From Luscinia megarhynchos (Eukaryota; Chordata; Aves; Passeriformes; Turdidae), in NCBI GenBank assembly GCA_034336665.1, contig CM067570.1:14987502-15051501 (forward strand): DNA of 64,000 nt. Reading direction: 5' to 3'. Below, in pieces: positions 12,501-24,300 of the stretch. The notes under the pieces were generated by a model, which saw only the letters and a list, made by a program, of their open reading frames with translations, had not been told where the DNA came from and did not search any database. Every line of letters starts with the position of its first letter. The first letter of the stretch is position 1. Position numbers and translations under genes: made by a program.

Positions 12501-15500
12501 TGCTTGTGCAAACAGAACCTTGACAGCCAAGTGCTGAAAAGAAGAGCTCCCTGGCACTGTGGCAGAAGGCAAAGTCCATGATATCTTGCTCTCCCGTCCC
12601 ACGGCCACACTGCTCCCATCAGCAGCCATCTGCCCCCAGCTCTGCTGCCCATCAGGGTCTCCTGTCCTGGGGTAGGGGGTATTTCCATGCAGTCACTTTG
12701 GCCACTGACCACCTTGTGAGCCCTAACCTTTCTCCAGGTGCTTGCTGGGCAGGGGTGGCTCAGCCCAGGCCCCCTCTGCACTCTCCTCGCGCTGGATGTT
12801 GAAGTTCTCGTAGGAATCCCACCGGATCAGTGGGTCTGATGTGTTGTAGTCCACAGAAACACTGGGCCCATTCTCCAGGTGCTCCATGCCTGGAAAGAGG
12901 CAGGATGGTCAGGTAGGATGACAATGAAACCAGCAAGGGTGGGATGGGGAAAAGATGGCAAAAAGTGAAGGCAAGGAGAAAAGTGCAGAAGCCATAGAGC
13001 AAGGTGGGAGACTCCTGTAGGAAAGGCAGCATCAACAGATGGATGAGCACAGGATGCACATCAAGACTCACAAACAAGGTATACAAGACTGCCTGGGATT
13101 TTGGGATTGCCTAGAGACCAGCATACAGACTGGCAGTGAGTGTGCATGGGTCTGGACTTTCTGAACGAGGGAGTCCTTCATTCCCAAACATTCCCTCCAT
13201 CTCTCCTGAGCCAGCAAGGGCTTTGGAGAGCAGCCTCCTGGGGAACAGAGCAAGAGAGACAGGGCATCTATGGGTGCTCCTAGATCAGCCTTACTGCCTG
13301 GATGCCTCATCCTACCCTGGTGACAAAATGACTGCAATGGGGCAGGTGGAGGTCACAAGGGAGGGAGCAGGGATACAGCTGAGAAGAAAGGACACAGCAA
13401 CCCCCCATGGCACTGAGCCAGCCATACCTTGGATCTTCTCAGGGCCATAGGAGAACACAAACTCCACCTTCCCATACTCAGGGAAGCGGTCATCTGGCAA
13501 GGAGAGAGCAGAATAAAGGGACTATCTCCATGCATAACTCCAGTAGTAGCCACTCACCCCAAACACGCCTACAGACCAGCTTAAGGCTGGGAGCTGCTAG
13601 GGGATACCCCTGCATGGGGCAGTGCATCTTAGCCCCCAAAACAACCCCAAGGCAGCCCCTCTGAACCAGTAATGGTTCTGGCAATGAAAGGGATGATGTG
13701 CCACCACTTCCCAAGCAGCACCACACCCTGCAGATGGAGCAAGGGTGCCTTGTTTCGGCGGGGGTGGATCTGGGATGGGTGCCCAGATGTCCCCATGATG
13801 ACACCAGAGTTATGGGGGCAGGAGGATGAGGGAGCCTGGAGCAGGGAAGTGCCAGGGCGGTTACCTCTGAAGGCCTCATCCAGGTCCTCCTTGCCAAAGA
13901 CGACGTCAAGATCATGCACAGCGCACGTGTGGAACTGCACGCGGAAAATCACATCACGGGTAGGGCTGCGAAACTTCTTGTGGTAGCACTTCAGCTGCAG
14001 AGGGAAACGGGGATGGGCCACCAGGACAAGCCCCCTGACCTGGGCAAGGGGGAATCTGGGGCTCCCGAGGCAAGGCAACCACACAACCCTCTGTTTCCTA
14101 CACTGGGAGCCGAGCTGACGATCCTTACCAAGATATCGCCCTTGAGCAGCAAGCCAGGCTCAATGGTGATGCAGATGCCCGTCTGGCTGTCTCCTTGCAC
14201 GTTGCTGCAGAGAGGAACGGTGGGAGAATGAGCAGTGGTGCAGAGACCCCCCTCAGAAAACTCCTAGCACCACCTCAACCACCTTCTACCCAATTCCAGG
14301 CAGAAAAGGTGCAACACACAGAGCCTGCCCTCCCTGTGACTGAGGGGACCATCCACCACCTCAAGGGGCACCCGTTCCCAGTGGAAGGAGGACAGGAAAG
14401 GGAAATGGAGGCACAGCTCAGCAAGGGTGCAAAACCTAGCGGGTGAGAGGGTTTGCCCATGTTCCAAGTGCCGGGGCTGGGCTATCAGCCATCCACCCAG
14501 CTCCCATGGCTCAACTGGGGCTTAGGACACAGAGGGAGAAATCTCTGGGAAGACTCTTCTCCCTGCCTCAGTTTCCCTGCAGGAATCCCTCCCCTCCCAG
14601 TCCACTGCCGACAGGCTGCCGACGGGCGCTGGCGTCAGCAGACAGGGACAAGGGAAGAAAGGAGTAGGGTTTCACAGGCAAGATAAACCTGGAGTTTATT
14701 ACAGGCATCCCATAAACAGTCTATTAAAAGCTGAAAGGCAAGGCCGGGATGGCAGTAAATCTCAGCTAACAGGGACCCATGGATGTATGGAAGTGAGATC
14801 CTGGTCCTGGGAGTTGAGGTGGGAATATCCCAGAGGTGAGGTGCTCTGTTCCCTCCAGGGAGAGCAGGAGCTAGGGGTCCCACACAGACTGGGATGTGGC
14901 ACTGGCAGAGTATCTGGGAGGCTGGAGAAATCAATTCCTGCTTTTCTTCTGCCAGTGTCTACTCCCAGAATCAGCACCAGAAAATAACTACGGGGAGATT
15001 AAAACAGGGGGAAGATCTTTTTTGCAGAAAGAAAGGATATTAGCTCAGCTGCTCAAGGCATAGTGCTAATTACACCAAGGTTGTGGGTTCAATCCCTGTA
15101 CAGGCCATTTACTTAAGAGGTGGACTCAATGATCCTTGCGGGTCCCTCCCAACTAAGAATACTCTGTGATCTGTGACAACTAATCCAGGCAAGAAGAGCA
15201 GTTCTTTAAGCAGGGATAGAAGAAATGCCTTCACCTCCCAGGGTGCCTTCATCTCCCTGATGTCCCCACTCTCTCTGGGGACACCCAGCCCCAGGCTCCG
15301 CGCAGCCCCAGGCTCCCTCTGCTGATATGCAGAGTCACTACAGCCCTCCCAGCAAAGGGTCCAGTATGACCCAGTATAGCCAGTTACCACCTCCGAAAAA
15401 TAGAAAGCCCCTTTTTATTTTTCCCCACATGGACAAAGCACAGAGCACAGGACCACAGGGGACTTGTCCTTGACCCTCTCCATCCTCCCCCGCTTGCCAT

Positions 15501-18500
15501 GCCCCCCGTGCTGGGCAGCAGGAAAGCCCCATGGAGAGGAGATAGTTACTAGATCCCCGAGGTGTAGACGGGCTGCATGGCCTGGTAGATTTTCAGGAAG
15601 GGCCGACAACCTGGAAGACATCAAGGCGGGGAGAAAAGGCACACTGCTGTTAGCCGGCTGGGCGGAGGGGCCAGGGGAGGGATTAGTCACGGGGGAGAAA
15701 TCCAAACAGGGAGGCAGCCAAAGCAAACAGCCGCTCCCTGCCCCAGCCAGCCCGCACCGACCAAGGGCAACATCTGCAGTGGGCAGAAGGGATGCTGTGG
15801 ATGAGCTGAGAAAGGGCAAAGCCCTCACAGTTTGGGACCTGCAGGACCTACAAGTGCTGGGCTGGGGATAGGGGTGGGATGATGATCTGGGTGAGGTACC
15901 AACACCAGACAGGGTACTGCATCCCAAACCCCAGTCTGGTGCCGTCCTTGGAAAAGCTGTCAGGAAAACATTGTCACCCCACAGCTCAGGTTAGTGCCCA
16001 GCACCTCTGTGGGCATCTCTGCCAGAGAAGGGTAGCAGCCTGCTAATATGAGTGAACAGTCTCTGAGAGGGAAAGGGAAATTCAAATTGCCAAGGAAATG
16101 GTGTAAACTACCCCCAAGGAGGACAAGCCTGGCCAGGCAATGTGGGGTGGTGGTGTGGGAAGATGCAGGCTGGGGAAGCAGCTGGGGGCACCTACCGCCT
16201 TTTGACTCAAAGTTGGGGATGCCGTGCATGATGACGTGGTGGAGGAAGAGAGGCTTGTTGTTCATCTTGATGCTGCCAGACAGGAGCCCACTGAAGTAAT
16301 GGATGTACCTGGAGGGCAGACAGGCAGCTCAGGGGCAGAGCCCACAGAGGAACATCCACCTTGAACCCCTATATCCAGTCCAGCCTGCAAAGGCATGCCA
16401 GGACCCACCTCTTCTGGGATGGCTGTCCCACTGGCACCACCTTGTCCTCATAGAAGCGCTTCATGGCAAACCTGTCCAGAGCCTGGTCAGCACTGCGGGC
16501 ATGAAAGCACAGATGAGGTTGAAGGAAAGTATTGGCACCAGCACCTCAGCATCACTGGGATGGAGGTCACCAGTGGGCCCCAGGGTCACCCCAGGACCTC
16601 GTGTCTCTCTCACCTGGCTGAGATGTTGCTGTAGTGCATGTAGGCAGCCACCACCACCCCCAGCCGGCCACGGTTCCCCTGCAGGCACACAGCAGAAGGG
16701 GTGTCATGGGGGCAGCAGGGCCTGTGAGCACCCAGGCACAGAATCCCACAGAGGCACACACTGATCCCTATAAGCATTCACCAGCCCAGAGATGCCCCAA
16801 CCCTTATTAGACACACACCAATCTACACATATGTGCTGACACCTACCCAGACCCCAAACCACAAACCACCACATTCTCTACATCTCTCAGCCTCTGAGGC
16901 TGCTCAGCCCGATCCCTGCAGCCCCACAGACCCCCAGTGCCCCCAGCTGTGCCCCAGTTGTGCAGCACCTTGTTGTGCAGCACCACCACGTTGTGCGTGG
17001 CTGCGTTGAGCCACGTGTCCATGGCTTTGCAAATGCTGCAGATCTTCTCCAGCGCAGGGGTGTGCATGTCAGGCCACCCAAAATCCAGCACCTGAACAGG
17101 GGAACAAACAGCCTGGGGTCACAGGCACTCCCATGCAGAGTTCCCAGCCTGCCACTGGGCAAAGCCCAGGGCACATACACAAGGTAGATGTTACTGTGTT
17201 GGTCTGACATGCAACCTCCCAACCCCAACCCTGCACCCCACTGCCCAGATCCCTGGCTCAGGGAGGCCACCACGGTCCCAGATCTGCCCCTCACTCCAGG
17301 TTACTTGGCTCAGCTTCTGTGGCTCCCCCATTATCAGAGAGACGAGGACAATGCCTTAGGGAGGTCTCCAGGAGACTCCAAACAGCCAGCTCTGGGCTGA
17401 GAATGGGGGACTGGGAGGGCCATGGGAGTCAAGCTGAAATACCACAAACACAGTGTGGAGTCTCAGTGCTTTCCTCAGGGCTTTTCCCACTGGATAGAAC
17501 AGAAAAGGTGGTTGTGTCTCCCCTAGAGATCTTGTAGCAGGGAGCTGGTCCTGCAGACAGGCCTGCCCTGAGGCCCCTGAGACCCCCACTGCTTCTCACA
17601 GCTGTGACCCACCTTGGGGTGAAGTTTGTTGACATCACGTCTCCGCTCAGAGAGGTTGAAAAGCTTTAGGGAAGATGAAAAACAGAGTGAGAGAACATCT
17701 TCCTCCCTTGCTGCCACCTTACCTCTTCCTCACCCTAAAGCCTTCCCAAATCCTGCTACGAGAGGCTTCCCCAGACACATTACCCTGAGTAACACCTTAC
17801 CACAGGCCAATACAAAACCAAAAATGCCCAGGGGGTCTGAACTGAACTGATAATCTTCAATGAAGAAAAAATCTATCCAGCATAGTGCAAAGACCCTCAA
17901 GAGAGCCCAGACAGAGACAAGGATGCAGTATCCATCCCCTGCAAGCACCCATCCCCAGCAGCTGAGCAGCCCAGCCCCTCCACCACCTGACAGGGCTGTG
18001 CCCCTCACCACATAGTTGTTCCCATGCTTGGACTTGAGCATGTGGGCCACTTCACGGAGGTTGCTGGAGTAGCTCTGCTCCTCGGCCGTGCTGGGGTAGG
18101 ACACAGCAATGATCCGCTCCGTGATGTACACCAGGTCCAGCTCACAGCTGCTCTCCATGGCTGCAGTCAGGCTCATGCTCCTGGGCAAGGGAGGAGACCA
18201 CTGTCAAGACATGGCATGGGAAGGGGACACAGGGACTCTTCTCCATCCTGCAAGATAGCTGGGACACATGGGGACACAGCTGCCTGCAGCCTTTCCCCTG
18301 CTCCCAGTCCTCTTGGGGTGTCTTGGGGACCCAGGCTGGGGATGGTGAGCTGTAACTCCTGTGTCTTCTCCACTGGGAGCATCTCCCAGGTACAGCACCT
18401 CTGGAGAAGCAGGTGGAAGGGAGCTTCAGGCAGAGGAGAGACGGTCATCAGAAGGGGAAACTGAGGCAAGTACCTGGATGTTTTGCAGCGTGACTGCCCG

Positions 18501-21333
18501 CTCCTGGGGGATTTTGTGGCATCCTAAAGAACCAGAGAGGAAAAGCAAATTACTGCCATGACCCAGCTACAGCCAGCACAGGGGTCTTGCTAGACCTGGG
18601 TGTGATGGTGCTGCCCAAGCATACCACCTCCACCACACTGCACTGAGCATCCTAACATCCCCACAAGATTGCTGTCTTCAAACCCCACCAAGCATCCCAG
18701 TGGCACAAGCAGCTTGACTCATCCCACATGTAAAACCCAACCCTCACAACCCCAGTGCTGCTGGGACCAGCTGCCATGGGCACTGTGGGGCCGGTGCCTT
18801 GCCAAAGGGCCCTGAGGACCTTTAGGGAGGATGCTGAGCAGGTAGACACGATCTCAAGCACGTCACAAGTCCCCCTTGTCCCCGTCAGGCTGCGGGCACA
18901 CCTGCTGGGACAGAGCTGCTTTGGCCCTGCCTGCAGCAGGGGCAGGTTTGCTGCCCAAGCAGCATCGAGGAGCCAGCCAGGCACGACAGTTTGCTTTGGC
19001 CCCAGCTCCACCGAGCCAAACGCCTGGAGGAAATGTTTGAGCTCTTGGAGCAGGAAACTTCTATTTATGCGTGTTCTCCGGCCTCGAAAATTTCATCTGC
19101 AGCCGGCTCGCTCTGTGACTTTGTGACCTCAGCCGAAAAACAAAGCAGGGTTTCCAAAAAAAACCGCTGAGGAAAAACACACTCGCACCTCATTAGTTTT
19201 AGTATCTCCAGCTAATAAGCAGAAGTCATTTAAAAACTCATCTCACACAGGCAACACGCCTGGAAAGATCAGAAATGAGAGATGCATCCTGCAGCTGATT
19301 CCTGGGATGCCCCATTGGTCCCCAGAGTGGCAAGACTGCTGCTTCTCTCCTCAAGACTGCAGCATCCCACACCTAGCACACCAATGGGAATGGGAGGAGG
19401 TGGAAAGAGGTTTCCCTGACATCCTTCACCTGCCACCTTCTGCCCACCCAGCACAGTCCCAGAGCTGCTCCCATGGACAGCCAGCATCGCCCTCCACCAG
19501 CCTTGCATGCCCCTCTCAAGGTCAGGTTGCCCTGCAGAGCAGAGCCAGGCTCAGCAGCCCTGGGACCTGGGGACAGTATCACCCCTCCCAGCCAAAGACG
19601 TTCCAGAAGGCAGCAGCTTTGCCTCAGCACCCAGAGGTGCTTGAACAGTAGCGACAATTCCCTCCAGTTTTTCCTCAGGGTGTCCTAAATTGCCTGTTCA
19701 CCCCAGAAACCCTCCAGCATTACTGAGGGCAAATAAGGAGTTAAAATGCAACAAAAAGAGAGGTAAAACCTTTCCTGGGAGAGCCAGGCTGCATGGAACA
19801 AGCCTGAACCTGAATATGGGCTTGTCCCTGCATCACCCAACAGTGATCAGGATGGGATCCCCACCATGGCTTGTGCAGTGCCCCAAACATTCATAATGGA
19901 GATCTCTGGGGCCCCACGCTCACCAGCCAGGGGAACCCCATCAGTCCATGTCACCCCATCCAGCTGCAGCAGCTCCCCAAAACCACAGCCTTTCCCAACA
20001 GAGAGCTGACATGGGGAAACCAGGAATCACCCCCAGCTCCCACACGGGTAAACTTAGGCACAGGAGGGCAAGTAATGTGGGGACACCAGAGCCCCTCTCC
20101 GTCCCCATACCTGGAGAGCAGTGAGCCCCTTGCTAATCCATTTCCACGCCATGGTGGCTCCACTCCTGGCCCCCTGCAGCCCCGGGGGAGCGGGTGCCTG
20201 CAGCCAGGGCCCTGCAGCAGCCCCTGAGCTGTGCCCCGCTCCCCGGCTCTGCCCTGCTCCCCTCGCCAGCCGCAGCCGCGCCGCCTCTGCCGCCAGCCCT
20301 GCACGAGGAACAGTCAGCTGCAATCAGCTGATAGGAGCAAGCGCTCCTGTTGTTAAACACTCCCGTGTGCTGCTGGGCTGGGAGACCTTGCAAACGTCCC
20401 CTGTGGAGGCAGACTCCAGCCAAGCCAGTACAACCCAGCCCAGCCCAGCTCAGGACAGGCTGGTCCCAGTCATGGTGGGTTGAAGATCCCCTTGCCAACA
20501 CCCATCACAAATATGCCTTCCAGTCCCAAGCTAGCTTGGCATGTCCCCAAGCTCCTGACAGCACCCAAAATCTGCAGGCCCCTTCTGCTTGGAAAGGGTG
20601 AAGAAAGGCACAAGAAATAGCAAGAAACTTCCCTGAAAGACAGCAAAGCCAGCAAAAGAGGCTTCCGACTGGATTTTTCTGAGGATGCTCTTTCTCAGGG
20701 TTGGACACATGTCCTGGACAACCAGAGGGATTAGGCAAAGCCAGATCTCAGGTGACAAAGGCTTTCATCCTCTTCCTCATGGGAACCATTATGCCTCCAT
20801 CCCTTGGGTCCCAGCCCCAACACACAGGGAGGCCAGCAAGCTGGCTGCAGGCAGGGGGGAAGCTGTCCCCGTTGACTTTGGCAGTGCATCTATCTACACT
20901 GTCTTTAGCAATCTCATGTCCACAGATTAAATAACAGATCCTCAGCTCCAAGACAGGAAAGCCAGCTTTGCAGCAAAAGCCTCAGACCTCAGTATGCTGG
21001 GCTACACCACCATCTCTGTCAGCAACCCTGGGCATCATGCTTGGCCTTTGGCATGGCCATCATCACCTTGGCTGGGAGGGGGAGAGGACTTCAGGGCCTC
21101 AGATATGTTGGGAAACTACAGGAGCATTCCAGGCTGAGGGATTTTAGCTCCAGGGAGTGCTTGCAGTAATGGGACAGGTACAAGTGACCCCTTAGGAGGG
21201 AGTGATCAGCCTCCATGACTGGTTGCACTTACCAGGACTTCTACCTGCTTGGTGATGCTCTCCCCCTCAGATGGCTGCAGACAGGAGCAAGGAGAGAGTG
21301 AGAAAAAGGCAAGCGAGAAAGGAGAGATTGAGA

Positions 21334-21389
<56 letters not shown>

Positions 21390-24300
21390 GGAGCCAGGGT
21401 CAAAAGTTCCCCCTGGCTATTTCTGGTACTTCCTAGGAAATGCAGCACAGTTCCGTTCCCTTCCCTGCCTGCCAACATGTTCGCTCTTCCTGAATTTGGG
21501 GGAATCCCCCAAAACCCAAGTGCAGAGCTGGGATACTCAGGTACCAAGAATACTGTCATCCTGCCTCTCAGCCACACCACTGGCACTGGACCACTGCTGC
21601 CAATGGGAAGCATTTGGCTGAACCTTGAGCCTGTTCCATGACGGGCACCTGGTGCCCCCCACATCTCTGGGATTACAGGTGGATCCTCCATGGTCAGACC
21701 CTACAGCTGGGAAGTAAACAACAGGGCAAGCCCAGAGCAGTCCCACACCCAGCCTGGCAACTGGCCACCAGCAGGACCAGCTCCCCAAGATAAGCCTGAT
21801 CCCACAGGGTCAGTGAAGGACCCCAGGGGGAGTAGAGCCAGGGCCTGCGATGCTCAAAACGGGAAAATTTGGTGATATGCTATGGAGGCTGGGGACACAA
21901 ATTAACTTCCTGGGGTGGGGGAAAGTGTCTGGACCCCAAGAAGGAGACAGATACCTCTGTCTGTGAACAGTGGTTGTGGTGCCTGGGGGTGGCACAGCAA
22001 AAGGACCCGGCTGGGTGAGTTCCCAGAGCAGAGTCTTGGGACCAGGAGGATGGAGGTCGCCCCCAAAACCAGGCTGCTCTACTCTTGGCAGCAGGGCCAG
22101 AGCAGACATTTCCACCCATAAGACAGGGCAAACCCCTTTCAATTTCCTCCCAAAGCCACAGTAACGGTCTCAGCTCGAAGCCAACACATTTTTGCTGTCG
22201 ATAAGTGCCCGAGGAGGTTGGCAGGGGCGGGGGGTGCAGGCAGAGATTAAGCCCAGGGCAGATAACCACCACGGGGCCCCAGGGCAGGCAGCATGCTCCA
22301 CTCCTACCCCATGCCCTCCCTCACTAGGGCTCTTGGGCTGCCCTTGCAGGTGGTCATGTCCTACACTCACTTTCCAGGTGAGACCCCTGCCCAGCTATGG
22401 GCTGCCCAGCCCAGGGCCCCGTGTGAGGCACGGATATTGCGGCACTGCCAGGCTGCTGAGCCTGAGCTGAAACCCTGCCAGGGCCTCCTCTCCCCAGTGC
22501 CTGCCCCAGCAAGCCTTGGCACACGTCTGGAGCAAAAAGGAAGGGCTGCCGCAGCGGCCCCGGGCTATGCCAGTCTCCTGCTGCCACGTGCCTGCCCTGC
22601 CTGCTGCCACGGGCATCACCAGGCTGGGGATGGGGCAGGGGAGCTGCCATGCTTCCCAAACCTCTTGCTGGGCATGGCCCTGCTCCAGGTGACATCCCAG
22701 TGCCCTGGTACCCCCAGAGCCCGGTCATGGCCCGGAGCAGTGTGGCAAAGGACTGTGGCTGTCTGCCCAGTAGCCCCACACCCGCCCTCCCCAGGACAGG
22801 GTGAACGGAGATGATGCATCCAGCTGCTCTCCTGGTGTCCAGAGAGGACAGGGTGGGAACAGCCTGTGTCGCCCTGGCCCCAGCAGATTAGAAAGGCCCC
22901 CAGGACAGACAATAGTAGAGGGGGACAATAACAAGAGCTGCAAAGCACGGCCTTGGGCGCCCCGAGCCAAAGGCACATCTGCTACAGCCATCTCCGGGTG
23001 CGCAAGAAACCGCCCCAGCTCTGGCCAGGGAACGAAGGCCCTCTGCGCCAGGGGACCCCAGAGCCCTGGATGGTCACGTCCTACCTGCCTGCTCCTCTCA
23101 GTAACCCTGCAAGCCCCTCTTCCCTGAAAGCTCCAGCTCCAGGAGTCCCATGATGGCTGGGCTGCTCCAGCTTTTGCTGCTCAGCTGTGGGATACCCTTC
23201 AGAGCACCAAAATGGGGGTGCCCTTACCCCCACCTCAGGACCCCTGTGGTTTTGAAGGTGGAAGATTCATATCCTGAAGCCCTGGGACAGAGAAAGCCCC
23301 ATACCTAGAGCAGGATGCTCTAGCATCCCCAGAGCCCTGGCTGTCTCCCATGGCTCACAGTGGAGGCATCACTTACCAGCTCATAGTTGACAGTGGGGGA
23401 GCAGGGGGTCACAGCCTGCAAGGAAGCAGAAGAGAGCCAGGATTAGTCCCTGAACACCGTGTCCAACATAGGCCACAGGAAGAGGCTGGAATGCAGCATT
23501 CACCCACACCCACCCCACAGCAAATAGAGCACCCACCCTAGCAAGTGACAGGGGCATCCATGGCCTCTCCACCCCAGGCAGGAGCACAGGCAGCACCCCA
23601 AAGTCAAGGCTGGCTTCCTGGGAGTGGGAGCGGGCTCAGGCCATGGCAGCTGTGCCATTTGTCCTTGGCCAGGGAGCCAGGACAGCCCCAGCCCCAGCCC
23701 CAGCCCGGGTGGGCACGGCGAGCACAGCACGGCGCAGCACAGGGCGGGCGCCCGATGCCAAGAGCTGCTCCTGGAACAAACCCCAGCCCAGCCTCATGAG
23801 CTCCTGCAGCCGCCAGCTGAACAGCCCGGCTATTGTTACCTTAATTACCAGCGGCAATTACTGACAATTAACCTTGGGTTTTGCGTGCACCCCGTCCGTC
23901 GGGAAGCAGCAGCATGCCGGGGTGGGAGAGGCAGCGCCTCGTCACTCGTCGGCGCAGTGGGCACAGGCACTCCAGCTCTGTGTCGGCCAAGAGATGGCAG
24001 CAGCAGTGGGAGGGTGTGATTTGGGGCACTTTGTCCTCTACAAATTCCACCAGGAGCAGTGACCCCCAGTAAGCCATCCCCTGCTTCATCCCAGGATGGA
24101 GCCAAGATGGCAAACACCACTCAGGGGCTGGTCCCCTACCATGGCAGCATGGGGACCCACTGCACTCCACTCTGCTTCTCCTGTCCCAGGCCATAAAAAG
24201 AAGGATTTGCCCAAAGCACCCCACTTGGAGCACCCATATCCCATCCCATCCTGGTCCCCAGAGCACGAATGCCCAGTGCCTGCTCCCCTTCCCGGCTGCA

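Larger units (their letters stand above)
4398..12727. other. TNS1 intron (8.3 kb)
   Basis: Separates the C2-flanking exon from the large central exon. It holds an (AAAAC)n tract near 6,552-6,604 and a GC/CpG-rich patch near 7,640-7,930. I found no coding exon with a frame-compatible phase; several long open frames here are composition artefacts. Confidence 0.6.

Noticed and set aside
15035..15107. tRNA-Ile gene
   Set aside because: Box A and box B are recognisable, but arms are mismatched and the body runs straight into a CR1-type tail, so it is a retroposed SINE head.
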